DNA from: an uncultured Prevotellaceae bacterium
Lineage (GTDB): Bacteria; Bacteroidota; Bacteroidia; Bacteroidales; Muribaculaceae
DNA: 64,000 nucleotides
Assembly: GCA_947169265.1 (NCBI GenBank)
Contig: CAMVPC010000008.1
Span: forward strand, 30,259-94,258
Direction of reading: 5' to 3'
This document shows, piece after piece, positions 53,756 through 62,823 of this stretch. Position numbers and translations under genes: made by a program. The notes under the pieces are model-generated. The model searched no databases. It had not been told where the DNA came from and worked only from the letters and a program-made list of their open reading frames with translations. The first letter of the stretch is position 1. The number at the start of each line of letters is the position of its first letter.

Positions 53756-55300
53756 TTATCCTAATTTCTTGAGCAGGTTGTTCAGCGAGCAGGCCTCGCC
53801 GATGCGTGCCGGCAACTCGGCGATGGGCACGCGCTCCTGCTCCATGGTGTCGCGGTCGCGCAGCGTGACGGTGTTGTCGTCAAGCGTCTGTCCGTCCACG
53901 GTGATGCAGTAAGGCGTGCCTATGGCGTCCATGCGGCGGTAGCGCTTGCCCACACTGTCTTTCTCGTCGTAGCGGCATGCGAAGTCAAACTTGAGGACGT
54001 TCATGATTTCGCGGGCCTTCTCGGGCAGGCCGTCTTTCTTGACCAGCGGCAGGACGGCACACTTGACGGGTGCCAGCGCCTTGGGCAGGTGGAGCACCAC
54101 GCGGGTGTCGCCGCCTTCGAGCTTTTGCTCCTCGTAGCTCGAGCACATCACACTCAGGAACATGCGGTCGACACCTATCGACGTCTCAATCACATAGGGC
54201 GTGTAGCTCTCGTTCAGCTCGGGGTCGAAATACTGGATTTTCTTGCCGCTGAACTTCTCGTGCTGCGACAGGTCGAAGTTCGTGCGGCTGTGGATGCCTT
54301 CCACCTCCTTGAAGCCGAACGGCATCTGGAACTCGATGTCGGTGGCGGCGTTGGCATAGTGGGCCAGCTTCTCGTGGTCGTGGAAACGGTATTTCTCGTC
54401 GCCCAGGCCCAGCGCCTTGTGCCAAGCCAGGCGCGTTTTTTTCCACACGTCGAACCACTTGAGTTCCTCGCCGGGTCGCACAAAGAATTGCATCTCCATT
54501 TGCTCAAACTCGCGCATGCGGAAGATGAACTGGCGGGCCACAATCTCGTTGCGGAACGCCTTTCCAATTTGCGCGATGCCAAACGGCAGGCGCATGCGCC
54601 CGGTCTTTTGCACATTAAGGAAGTTCACGAAGATACCCTGTGCGGTCTCGGGACGCAGATACACGTCCATCGTGCTGTCGCTGCTGCTGCCCATCTGGGT
54701 CTTGAACATGAGGTTGAACTGACGCACGTCGGTCCAGTTGCGCGTGCCGCTGATGGGGTCCACGATACCCTCGTCGAGGATGATTTGCTTGAGCTCGGCA
54801 AGGTCGTTGGCGTTGAGCGCGGCCTCAAACCGGGCGTGCAGCGCGTCGCGCTTGCCCTGATACTCGAGCACGCGGGGATTTGTCTGCCTGAACATAGCCT
54901 CGTCGAAACTCTCGCCGAAGCGCTTGGCGGCCTTGGCCACCTCCTTATCGATTTTCTCGTCGATTTTCGCCAGCTGGTCCTCTATGAGCACATCGGCGCG
55001 ATAACGCTTTTTGCTGTCGCGGTTATCGATGAGCGGGTCGTTAAAAGCGTCCACGTGGCCGCTTGCCTTCCAAATCATGGGGTGCATGAAAATAGCCGAG
55101 TCGATGCCCACGATGTTCTCGTGAAGCAGCGTCATGGCTTCCCACCAGTAGCGTTTGATGTTATTTTTCAACTCCACGCCATTCTGGCCGTAGTCGTAGA
55201 CCGCGCCCAGTCCGTCGTAGATATCGCTCGACGGGAACACGAATCCATACTCCTTGGCGTGTGATACAATTTTCTTGAAAACGTCTTCGTTTTGTGCCAT
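53756..55300 (-). CDS. glyS: Glycyl-tRNA synthetase (single-chain type)
   Basis: 514 residues; charges tRNA-Gly. This is the homodimeric class II enzyme, not the bacterial alpha2-beta2 form. Features include SSDIYDGLGAVYDYGQNGVE, the ASGHVDAFNDP motif, motif 2 FNMLKIGKAFRNEI-like sequence (IAQIGKAFRNEIVARQF) and the C-terminal anticodon-binding domain. It lies behind a tandemly duplicated promoter and precedes the FKBP and secA genes. Confidence 0.97.
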   Translation of the reverse strand: MAQNEDVFKKIVSHAKEYGFVFPSSDIYDGLGAVYDYGQNGVELKNNIKRYWWEAMTLLHENIVGIDSAIFMHPMIWKASGHVDAFNDPLIDNRDSKKRYRADVLIEDQLAKIDEKIDKEVAKAAKRFGESFDEAMFRQTNPRVLEYQGKRDALHARFEAALNANDLAELKQIILDEGIVDPISGTRNWTDVRQFNLMFKTQMGSSSDSTMDVYLRPETAQGIFVNFLNVQKTGRMRLPFGIAQIGKAFRNEIVARQFIFRMREFEQMEMQFFVRPGEELKWFDVWKKTRLAWHKALGLGDEKYRFHDHEKLAHYANAATDIEFQMPFGFKEVEGIHSRTNFDLSQHEKFSGKKIQYFDPELNESYTPYVIETSIGVDRMFLSVMCSSYEEQKLEGGDTRVVLHLPKALAPVKCAVLPLVKKDGLPEKAREIMNVLKFDFACRYDEKDSVGKRYRRMDAIGTPYCITVDGQTLDDNTVTLRDRDTMEQERVPIAELPARIGEACSLNNLLKKLG

Positions 55301-55350
55301 AAATATTTTTTCCTTTTATATCGGTTTTTTGTTTTTTCTAAATCAACTTG

Positions 55351-55382
55351 CAAAATTAGTGCAAATTGAGCGCAAAAACAAA
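55351..55382 (-). promoter_or_regulatory. glyS promoter, unit 1
   Basis: On the minus strand, TTTG (55379-55382) and TAATTTTG (55351-55358) are exactly 20 bases apart, about 50 bases before the glyS start. Confidence 0.8.
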
Positions 55383-55421
55383 GTTTACTTTGATTTTTGC
55401 CGAAATGCAGCCTAATTTATC

Positions 55422-55453
55422 CAAAATTAGTGCAAATTGAGCGCAAAAACAAA
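55422..55453 (-). promoter_or_regulatory. glyS promoter, unit 2 (duplicate)
   Basis: On the minus strand, TTTG (55450-55453) and TAATTTTG (55422-55429) are 20 bases apart. It is a copy of the promoter at 55351. The third partial unit at 55493 has lost the consensus (TAATTTTA). Confidence 0.75.
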
Positions 55454-55639
55454 GTTTACTTTGATTTTTGCCGAAATGCAGCCTAATTTATCTAAAATTA
55501 GTGCAAATTGAGCGTAAAAAAAAGAGCCACAAAAAATAATGATAATAATATTTGCCGGTGTCCCAATATTTGACGGTAAAAGTGTCTTTCTATCTCTATG
55601 TTCTTTATGTATCTATGTCTAAAAACACGTTCTCTATGT

Positions 55640-57133
55640 CTAATTCTTTTGGAATCGGGGACAAAGTAATATCAGCAGTTCGACGGCAAGGCCGTAGTAC
55701 ACCGCGTCGCCGGGCAGCGACAAGAACTTGGCCATCAACATCGCCGCCACGCCCGTCACCATGGCCACCAGGAGGAGGCGTGCCCCCACCCTATCGGGTC
55801 GCCACAGCGCGAAACTGAGCGGCAACAATATCGACACGGCGCGCAAACCCAGCGACAAGAATCCCAAGTCGTTGATAAAGCTGTTGCTGCACAACAACGC
55901 CACAGCAACGGCGGCCACCAGTACGCCCACTATCGACCATCGCATGAGCTTGAGTTGTGACCACGACGCGGCACGGCGCCACACGTTGCCATACACGTCG
56001 CGCACCAGGATGGTGGCCACGCCCAGCGACAGGCCGCTACCGCACCCCAGGATATTGATGAGCAAAGTGCCCAGCATGATGCCGCCCAGCCACGACGGCA
56101 GGTGGCGAAGAATAAACGACGGGAAGGCCTGCGCCGAGTCGGCTATCACACCCATGCCCGCCGGCAGTGTCTCGCCGGCTTGGCGCATAGCGGCAAACTC
56201 GTCGGCCGTAACATAGTGGCCGCGCATGTAGATGCCCACCAGGGTGCACGCCGCGCCGATGATGGGCAGGCAAATGGCGCATATCAGCGCGCCACGCCGC
56301 GCGTGCCTCGTTGTCGAGGCCGACCAGATGCACTGCGCGTAGGTCTGCGTCGACACCACCCCCAGCATGAGTGATAGGCAACCGCCCAGGTCCTTGAACG
56401 CGCCGCGGGCCACCAGACTGCCATAGCGCCGATGGATGCTCTCGGCATCGGCGAGGCCGTTCATGCCGCTCACCGCCGGTGAGGCGTACACCGCGTCGAG
56501 GCCATCGCGCAGTCCGCTGTAGCCGCCGGCCAAGTGCCACACTATCACGCCCGCGGCCAGCGAGATGAAATAGAGCAACACCAGCTTCACGATGCCGCTC
56601 ACGCCGGCGCTGCGAATGCCACCAAAGAGGACAAACAGCATGATGAGCACGGCGCCGGCTACCGAGGCCCACAACATGGGCACGCCAAAGAAACTGCCTA
56701 TCATGGCCCCCGACGAGAGCACCTGCGAGACGATGCTGATGAAAATCCCCAGCATGCACAGCAACGAGCCCACGGTCTCAACCTTGCGTCCGTATTTGCG
56801 GCCCACCACCTCGAGCAACGTGCCGCAACCGCTGCGGCGCAACGGACCGGCATACACCCAGCCCAGTAAGAGCGAACCGAAGGCGGCACCCAGCGTGAAC
56901 CACCACGCCGACAGGCCGTAGCAAAACGCCAGCTGCGCCGTCCCTATCGTCGACTGGCCGCCGGCCATCGTGCCGAGCAGGGCACCCCCCACGAGCCACG
57001 TACCCGAGGAACCGCCGGTGATAAAACCGCGGGCGTCCTTCACCTTGCGTCCCGACCACCAGCTCACCGCCAGCAACAGGGCCACGGTGAGCAGTACGCC
57101 GGCTATATGTACTGCTGTAATTGCCGAATTCAT
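55640..57133 (-). CDS. Sodium:solute symporter family transporter
   Basis: 497 residues with about 13 hydrophobic helices. It has SSS-family patterns such as GFITGGSSGTWLVGGALLG near residue 35, STIGTAQLAFCYG, and GLSLGVATILVRDVY in the second half. The substrate (sugar, amino acid or other) cannot be told. The start at 57133 is the first Met of the first helix; the longer frame to 57280 would run into the B12 riboswitch region. It is divergent from the B12 operon. Confidence 0.82.
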   Translation of the reverse strand: MNSAITAVHIAGVLLTVALLLAVSWWSGRKVKDARGFITGGSSGTWLVGGALLGTMAGGQSTIGTAQLAFCYGLSAWWFTLGAAFGSLLLGWVYAGPLRRSGCGTLLEVVGRKYGRKVETVGSLLCMLGIFISIVSQVLSSGAMIGSFFGVPMLWASVAGAVLIMLFVLFGGIRSAGVSGIVKLVLLYFISLAAGVIVWHLAGGYSGLRDGLDAVYASPAVSGMNGLADAESIHRRYGSLVARGAFKDLGGCLSLMLGVVSTQTYAQCIWSASTTRHARRGALICAICLPIIGAACTLVGIYMRGHYVTADEFAAMRQAGETLPAGMGVIADSAQAFPSFILRHLPSWLGGIMLGTLLINILGCGSGLSLGVATILVRDVYGNVWRRAASWSQLKLMRWSIVGVLVAAVAVALLCSNSFINDLGFLSLGLRAVSILLPLSFALWRPDRVGARLLLVAMVTGVAAMLMAKFLSLPGDAVYYGLAVELLILLCPRFQKN

Positions 57134-57159
57134 GACAACCGATTTTTGTTTTGCGGCTG

Positions 57160-57167
57160 CAAAAGTA
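57160..57167 (-). promoter_or_regulatory. -7 element of the symporter gene
   Basis: The minus strand reads TACTTTTG, 27 bases before the start codon. No clear -33 element was found at the usual distance. Confidence 0.45.
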
Positions 57168-57233
57168 CTACTTTTTCCCATAGCTTTCGACACGTTTTTA
57201 GAAACAATGTGACATTGAATGAGAAAAAATGCG

Positions 57234-57241
57234 TAACTTTG
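57234..57241 (+). promoter_or_regulatory. -7 element of the B12 operon
   Basis: TAACTTTG lies immediately upstream of the cobalamin riboswitch, so the transcript would begin within about 10 bases of it. Confidence 0.55.
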
Positions 57242-57249
57242 CGCCGCTG

Positions 57250-57410
57250 TTGCGACATGGAATGGGGTGAGAATCCCCAACAGGTCCGCTGCTGTGAGCC
57301 CACACGAGACAAGGGGCGGGAATGGTCACTGCCGGCACAAGGCGGGAAGGCTACTCCCCTCGCAAGCCCCAGGGCGAGTCAGAACACTTGTCGCGCAGCG
57401 TGTTATAACC
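57250..57410 (+). ncRNA. Cobalamin (B12) riboswitch
   Basis: Conserved riboswitch segments occur in order: GGAATGGGGTGAGAATCCCC, GGTCCGCTGCTGTGAGCC, GGTCACTGCC, GGCGGGAAGGC, and the B12-box-like GAGTCAGAACACTTGTC at 57376-57392. It sits in the leader of a btuB-like gene. Binding of a cobalamin would be expected to lower expression of the uptake operon. The exact cobalamin subclass was not determined. Confidence 0.9.
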
Positions 57411-57447
57411 GCTTGACGGCCCTCGCGAATTGGGGCCACGCAGGAAA

Positions 57448-59490
57448 ATGAGACGAACGATATACATGCTGGTGGCCCTGTGGGTGGCCGCGACGGCTTG
57501 GGGACAAGATGTCCCCGAGGCGACGCTCGACACCGTTGTGGCCATCGATGAGGTGGTGGTGTGGGGCATCAAGCCCTTCAGCGAGGTGATTCCGGCGCAA
57601 CGCCTCAGCGGTGTGCAGCTCGAGGCGCTCGGCAGCCACAACGTGGCCGACGCCATCCGCTATTTTGCCGGCATCCAGCTCAAGGACTACGGCGGCGTGG
57701 GCGGCATCAAGACCGTTGACATGCGCTCGATGGGCAGCAACCACATGGGCGTGTTCTATGACGGCATCCAGCTGGGCAACGCGCAAAACGGCCAAATCGA
57801 CCTGGGCAAGTTCTCACTCGACAATATCGACGAGATAGCGCTCTACACCGGGCAGCGAAGCGACATCTTCCAGCCGGCGCGCGACTTTGGCAACGCCGGC
57901 ACCATCTACCTGAAGACCAAGCGCCCGCGATTCAAAGACGGACGTCGCGACAACCTTGACGTGACCGTGCGCACCGGCTCTTTCGGGCTCTTCAACCCGT
58001 CGGCGCGGTGGGAGCACAAGCTGGGCGAGCGTCTCTCGTTCTCGCTCAACGGCGAGCTTACGCTCGCCAACGGAAAGTACCACTTTCGCTACCGCCGCCG
58101 CTTTAGCGACGGCACGCCCGCCTGGGACACCACCGCCGTGCGCCACAACGGCGACATCCAGGCGTTGCGCCTCGAGGGTGCCGTTTTCGGGTCTACTCAG
58201 GGCGGCAGCTGGAACGCCAAGGTCTACTACTACGACAGCGAGCGCGGCATTCCGGGCGCCATCGTCAACAACGTGTGGCTCAATAGCCAGCGGCAGTGGG
58301 ACCGCAACTTCTTCGTGCAGGGCACGTGGCGGCAACGCGTGAGCGACCGCTACGAAACGATGTTCAACGCCAAGTATGCCCGCGACCGCATGCGCTACGT
58401 CAACCCCGACACCACGCTGCTGCTGCTCGACAACACCTTCCACCAGAACGAGTTGTACCTATCCACGGCCAACAAGGTGACCCTCATGCCCGACTGGGAC
58501 CTTAACCTGGCCGTCGACTACAAGTGGAACTCGCTCGACGCCACGCTCGACAATTTCGCCACGCCCACGCGCCACACCACGCTCGCGGCCATCGCCACCG
58601 CGTGGGCCTGGCGCGGCCTCAAGGCGCAGGCCAGCGGTCTGCTCACACTCATCAACGACCGCCACGTTACTCGCCGCGCCGAAGACATCGTGGCCAGCCA
58701 CAACAAGTGGTGGACCAAGTTCACGCCGGCCCTCTTTGTGAGCTACCAGCCCTTTGCGGCCCATGACCTGAACGTGCGCGCCTTCGCCAAGCGCATCTTC
58801 CGCATGCCCACGTTCAACGACCTCTACTACACCGACATCGGCAACGCCACGCTGCGCCCCGAATATGTCACGCAATATAACGTGGGCGTGCAGTACCAGC
58901 GCGCCTCGGCACGCGGCTTTCTGGCCGCCCTCAAGCTCACCGCCGACGCCTACTACAACCATGTTACCGACAAAATCATCGCCGTGCCCAGCGGACGAGG
59001 ACAGTACCGCTGGATGATGATGAACATAGGCAAGGTGGAGATTAGAGGAATCGACCTCACCGCGCGCGCCGCGTTGCGGCCGGCACGAGAGGTGGAGCTC
59101 GACCTGAACGTCAACTACACCTACCAGACGGCGCGCGACATGACCGACCCCACCGACACCGGATACGGCGGCACCTACCGCGGACAAATCGCCTATGTGC
59201 CCTGGCACAGCGGCAGCGTCGTGGGCCAGCTCACCTGGCGCCGGCTGGGCGTCAACTACAGCTTCATCTACGTGGGCGAGCGATACCATGTGAGCGCTAA
59301 TATTCCCGCCAACCACGAGCAACCGTGGTACACCCACGACCTGGGGGCGCACTACACCTTCGTGTGGGGGCGCCACGCCCTCAAGGTGGCCGCCGAGGTC
59401 AACAACGTGTTCAACCAGCAGTATGACGTCATTCTCAACTTTCCCATGCCCGGCCGCAACTACCGCCTCACGCTAAAATGGACCCTATGA
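57448..59490 (+). CDS. btuB: BtuB-like TonB-dependent cobalamin receptor
   Basis: 680 residues. The signal peptide ends near AWGQ. A plug domain (about 30-155, with EVVVWGIKPFSEVIPAQRLS and DMRSMGSNHMGVFYDGIQLG) and a 22-strand barrel follow, ending NYRLTLKWTL. It moves cobalamins across the outer membrane using TonB energy. The riboswitch upstream and BtuG downstream support the substrate. The start ATG at 57448 begins a good signal peptide. Its stop overlaps the btuG start by four bases. Confidence 0.9.
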   Translation: MRRTIYMLVALWVAATAWGQDVPEATLDTVVAIDEVVVWGIKPFSEVIPAQRLSGVQLEALGSHNVADAIRYFAGIQLKDYGGVGGIKTVDMRSMGSNHMGVFYDGIQLGNAQNGQIDLGKFSLDNIDEIALYTGQRSDIFQPARDFGNAGTIYLKTKRPRFKDGRRDNLDVTVRTGSFGLFNPSARWEHKLGERLSFSLNGELTLANGKYHFRYRRRFSDGTPAWDTTAVRHNGDIQALRLEGAVFGSTQGGSWNAKVYYYDSERGIPGAIVNNVWLNSQRQWDRNFFVQGTWRQRVSDRYETMFNAKYARDRMRYVNPDTTLLLLDNTFHQNELYLSTANKVTLMPDWDLNLAVDYKWNSLDATLDNFATPTRHTTLAAIATAWAWRGLKAQASGLLTLINDRHVTRRAEDIVASHNKWWTKFTPALFVSYQPFAAHDLNVRAFAKRIFRMPTFNDLYYTDIGNATLRPEYVTQYNVGVQYQRASARGFLAALKLTADAYYNHVTDKIIAVPSGRGQYRWMMMNIGKVEIRGIDLTARAALRPAREVELDLNVNYTYQTARDMTDPTDTGYGGTYRGQIAYVPWHSGSVVGQLTWRRLGVNYSFIYVGERYHVSANIPANHEQPWYTHDLGAHYTFVWGRHALKVAAEVNNVFNQQYDVILNFPMPGRNYRLTLKWTL

Positions 59491-60674
59491 ACAAGACAAG
59501 AAGAATATATCATTTCGTGGCGGTGGCGTGCTTGGCGCTGCTGCTGGGCTCGTGCCGCAACGAGGATATCATCTATATCCCCGATGAAGTGGAAGTGAGC
59601 CGCCCCGAGTATACCGATGTCGAAGGCTTTTTCCTGCTCAACGAGGGCAACATGCAAGACAACAAGTGCTCGCTCGACTACTTCGACTACACGTCGGGCA
59701 CTTATCTGCGCAACATCTTCGGGCTCATCAACCCGGGCGTCGTCATGGACATGGGCGACGTGGGCAACGACCTGCAGGCCTACGGCACAAAGATGTGGGC
59801 CGTTGTCAACTGCTCTAACAAGGTGACCGTGATGCAATACCCCACGGCCAAGTTTATCAAGGACATCAACATCCCCAACTGCCGCTACATCCGTTTCCAC
59901 AAGGGATATGCCTACGTCACGAGTTACGCCGGACCCGTGGAAAAAGTGGAGCGCAAATACCAGCAGCAGGGCTTCGTGGCCAAGATTGACACCACCACCC
60001 TCCAAGTGGTGGCGCGCTGCCTGGTGGGCTACCAGCCCGACGAACTCGAGATTGTCGACGACAAAATCTATGTGGCCAACTCGGGCGGATATGACCTCAA
60101 CAACCTCGAGACCACCATTTCGGTCATCGACATCGCCTCGTTCAGCGAGGTGGAACGCATCGAAATCGCCCCCAACCTGCACCGCGTGCGCTGCGACAAG
60201 CGCGGCATCTTGTGGATAACCTCACGCGGCGGGCTCCTCGAGACCATGCCGCCATGCCTCGTGGCCTACGACACGCGCAAGCGCCGCGTCGTGGCGCGTT
60301 TCGACAATTTCCCCGTGGGCGACATGTGGCTCGACGGCGACCGGCTCTACACCGTGGGCGAGGCGTGGAACGAGGAGGAGCAGGAATGGAGCGGGATGGC
60401 CTTCAGCATCATTGACACGTCCACGATGACTCTTGTCGATGATTGCTTTATCACCGACGGCAGCGACGCACTGTTCCAGCACCCCTACGGCGTGGCCGTA
60501 AACCCTGTCACGAAAGACATTCTCGTGACCGACGCCATGAGCTATATCACCCCCGGGTGGCTACGTTGTTACGGCCAAGACGGTGTGATGAAATGGCAAG
60601 TGCGCACCGGCGACATCCCGGCCCACTTCCTGTTTGTGGGCAAGGAAAAACAAGCGAATGAGAACAACGACTAA
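59487..60674 (+). CDS. btuG: BtuG-like surface cobalamin-binding lipoprotein
   Basis: 395 residues with lipobox LLLGSC. The rest is a beta-propeller of the YncE/DUF5074 kind, with repeated strands such as KVTVMQYPTAKFIKDINIP, GFVAKIDTTTLQVVARCLVG and ISVIDIASFSEVERIEIAP. In Bacteroides, BtuG caps BtuB and binds B12 extremely tightly at the cell surface; overall build and position match. The start is the ATG in the ATGA overlap with btuB; the frame open from 59478 lies inside btuB. Confidence 0.88.
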   Translation: MNKTRRIYHFVAVACLALLLGSCRNEDIIYIPDEVEVSRPEYTDVEGFFLLNEGNMQDNKCSLDYFDYTSGTYLRNIFGLINPGVVMDMGDVGNDLQAYGTKMWAVVNCSNKVTVMQYPTAKFIKDINIPNCRYIRFHKGYAYVTSYAGPVEKVERKYQQQGFVAKIDTTTLQVVARCLVGYQPDELEIVDDKIYVANSGGYDLNNLETTISVIDIASFSEVERIEIAPNLHRVRCDKRGILWITSRGGLLETMPPCLVAYDTRKRRVVARFDNFPVGDMWLDGDRLYTVGEAWNEEEQEWSGMAFSIIDTSTMTLVDDCFITDGSDALFQHPYGVAVNPVTKDILVTDAMSYITPGWLRCYGQDGVMKWQVRTGDIPAHFLFVGKEKQANENND

Positions 60675-60684
60675 AAACATGATA

Positions 60685-61881
60685 ATGAAACGATTGGTAT
60701 TTACACTCATGGCTGTGGCCGCGCTGCTGGCCACTGCGCAAAACAAGCCCTATATCACCCGCGTACTGGAATATTGCCCGGCACCCGGACAGTTCATCAA
60801 CGTGGCGCCGGCCTATACCGCGGGCGAACCCGTCGACTCGGTGCTGGCGCGCGTCATGCAGCTCATCGGGCCGGAATTCAAGCCTGAGCGCACCGTCACC
60901 TTCATGGGGCAAACCTACCACGAGCCGGCCGACACCATCGCCATCAGCGAGCGACTTATCTCACTCGGGGCCTACGGCGGCTACGTCACCTTCGGCTTTG
61001 ACCACCCGGTGGTCAACGTGCCCGACGCCCTCGACCTGCAGATTGCCGGTAACGCCTTCTCGGGGAGCTGCGAGCCGGGCATCGTGCTGGTGAGCCGCGA
61101 CCTCAACGGCAACGGCCTGCCCGATGACCCGTGGTACGAGCTGGCGGGCAGCGAGTATTACAAGGAAACGACGCAACACGACTACCAAATCACCTATTAC
61201 CGCACGCCCGCCGACCACAAGCCCACCAAATTAGACAAGTGGATTGTCGACACCACCTACATCCGCTGGACGAGCAACGACATGTTCGGGGCCACCGCGG
61301 GCTATATCGACAAAAACAACTTCCACAAGCAAGACTACTGGCCGCTGTGGACCGACGCCGAGACGCTCTCGTTCGCCGGCACCAAGCTGCCCAACAATGT
61401 GAACAACCAGGGCGGCAGCGGCGACGACGCGCTTTTTTGGCAGGATTACTATGAGTGGGGCTACGTGGATAATCGCCCCGACTATCTCTACGACGAGCCC
61501 ATGACCGACAGCATCGCCACCAACTGCAACCTGGGCTTTGACATCGAGTGGGCCGTCGACAGCGACGGCAAGCCTGTGCACCTGAGCCAAATAGACTTCG
61601 TCAAGGTACACACCGCCATGAACCAGAAGGGCGGATGGATAGGCGAGACATCGACCGAGGTGAGCGGCGCCATCGACCTCCACCCCGACGCCGAGCCTCT
61701 CGACGAGGAACTCACGGGCGACGTCAACGGCGACAGCGTGCTCAGCGGCGCCGACGTCACAGCGCTCTACGGCTTCCTGCTCGATGGTCTCAAGCCCGGC
61801 GGCAACCCCGACGTGAACCGCGACAACATCGTGAGCGGGGCCGACATCACCGCCCTCTATTCCATCTTGCTGGCACAGTAA
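60685..61881 (+). CDS. Secreted B12-locus surface protein with C-terminal dockerin
   Basis: 398 residues (ATG 60679 is an alternative start) with a signal peptide (MKRLVFTLMAVAALLATAQ). The central domain (about 20-330) includes LEYCPAPGQFINVAPAYTAG, SLGAYGGYVTFGFDHPVVNV and SCEPGIVLVSRDLNGNGLPD. I recall this family of 'cell surface proteins' beside Bacteroides B12 loci, and it could be a BtuH-like cobalamin binder, but that is not proven. The last roughly 55 residues form a dockerin-like module (DVNGDSVLSGADVTALY and DVNRDNIVSGADITALY). It is third in the riboswitch operon, 10 bases after btuG. Confidence 0.78.
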   Translation: MKRLVFTLMAVAALLATAQNKPYITRVLEYCPAPGQFINVAPAYTAGEPVDSVLARVMQLIGPEFKPERTVTFMGQTYHEPADTIAISERLISLGAYGGYVTFGFDHPVVNVPDALDLQIAGNAFSGSCEPGIVLVSRDLNGNGLPDDPWYELAGSEYYKETTQHDYQITYYRTPADHKPTKLDKWIVDTTYIRWTSNDMFGATAGYIDKNNFHKQDYWPLWTDAETLSFAGTKLPNNVNNQGGSGDDALFWQDYYEWGYVDNRPDYLYDEPMTDSIATNCNLGFDIEWAVDSDGKPVHLSQIDFVKVHTAMNQKGGWIGETSTEVSGAIDLHPDAEPLDEELTGDVNGDSVLSGADVTALYGFLLDGLKPGGNPDVNRDNIVSGADITALYSILLAQ

Positions 61882-62069
61882 GAGCTTTGAGCTTCCACGT
61901 CATTCGTGAGGCACCCGTTTGAGTTTGGCCTGTGCGCGACACATGGTCTACACACGGCCTAAACACGATGTGGTTCCATGATTCGCCATGATTCGCGGGA
62001 CGATATTTTTGGTGGAAAGGAAAAAAATGCCGTAATTTGCGGCGCGAAAACCTAAAAACGCGAAAACTG

Positions 62070-62798
62070 ATGAAAGCTTTGCACATTATAACCCCGGTGA
62101 AAAACTCTATCGACACCACGATGGAGACCATCGACGCGGTGCTCGCCTCGAAGATTACCGTGCCTTTCCGCTACACGATTTACAACGATTTCTCGACACC
62201 CGAAAACACGGCGCTACTCGAGAAAAAACGCGACGAGGCCGGCGGCGCGTTTGAGCTGGTCAACCTGAGCGACCTCACGTCGCATCCATCGCCCAACTAC
62301 GACCTGGTGCTGCAAATGGCGCAACGCGACGCGTTGGCCGCCGAGGCCGGCATCCTCATCATCGAGAGCGACGTGACGATGGACGCCGATGCCATCCAGC
62401 GCCTCTTCGACGAGACGTTGCAACGCGGCGACTGCGGTCTGGCGGCCTCGGTGACTGTCGATGAGCAAGGCACAATCAACTATCCTTACGAGTACGCCCG
62501 CGAGTGGGGCGACAAGGTCATCGACTGCCCCAAGCATTTCAGCTTTTGTTTCACGTTGCTCACGCCGCTGCTGCTCAAGGCCATCGACTTCGCAACGCTC
62601 GACCCCAAGCGCGACTGGTACGACGTGACACTCTCCCACGCGTCGCTGCGCCTGGGCTACAAGAACTACCTGTTCAACAACATTCCGGTGCTCCACCGCC
62701 CCCACTCGAGCCGTCCGTGGAAGAAAATCAAGGAGCAGAACCTGCTCAAGTACTGGTGGCTTAAGTATACCGGCGCTTTCAAGAAATGGAAACAATGA
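62070..62798 (+). CDS. Family 2-like glycosyltransferase
   Basis: 242 residues. The start ALHIITPVKNSIDTTMETID, the strand FRYTIYNDFSTPENTALLE and the acidic AGILIIESDVTMDADAIQRL (a DxD-like region) fit a GT-A family 2 transferase. The C-terminus is rich in Trp, Lys and Tyr (LKYWWLKYTGAFKKWK) and may sit at the membrane. The product is unknown, possibly LPS or a surface glycan. The start is the Met that gives the canonical N-terminus. The 188 bases before it (61882-62069) hold no clear gene. Confidence 0.78.
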   Translation: MKALHIITPVKNSIDTTMETIDAVLASKITVPFRYTIYNDFSTPENTALLEKKRDEAGGAFELVNLSDLTSHPSPNYDLVLQMAQRDALAAEAGILIIESDVTMDADAIQRLFDETLQRGDCGLAASVTVDEQGTINYPYEYAREWGDKVIDCPKHFSFCFTLLTPLLLKAIDFATLDPKRDWYDVTLSHASLRLGYKNYLFNNIPVLHRPHSSRPWKKIKEQNLLKYWWLKYTGAFKKWKQ

Positions 62799-62823
62799 CG
62801 TCGCGCCGTAGTCGTGCCGAGCG

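Larger units (their letters stand above)
55351..55520. repeat. 71-bp tandem repeat (two full units plus a partial) in the glyS leader
   Basis: Units start at 55351 and 55422 and a partial unit at 55493; the two full units are nearly identical. Each holds a near-perfect palindrome, GCAAAAACAAAGT-TT-ACTTTGATTTTTGC, and a complete minus-strand promoter. Apart from this, 55301-55639 holds only AT-rich DNA. Confidence 0.9.
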
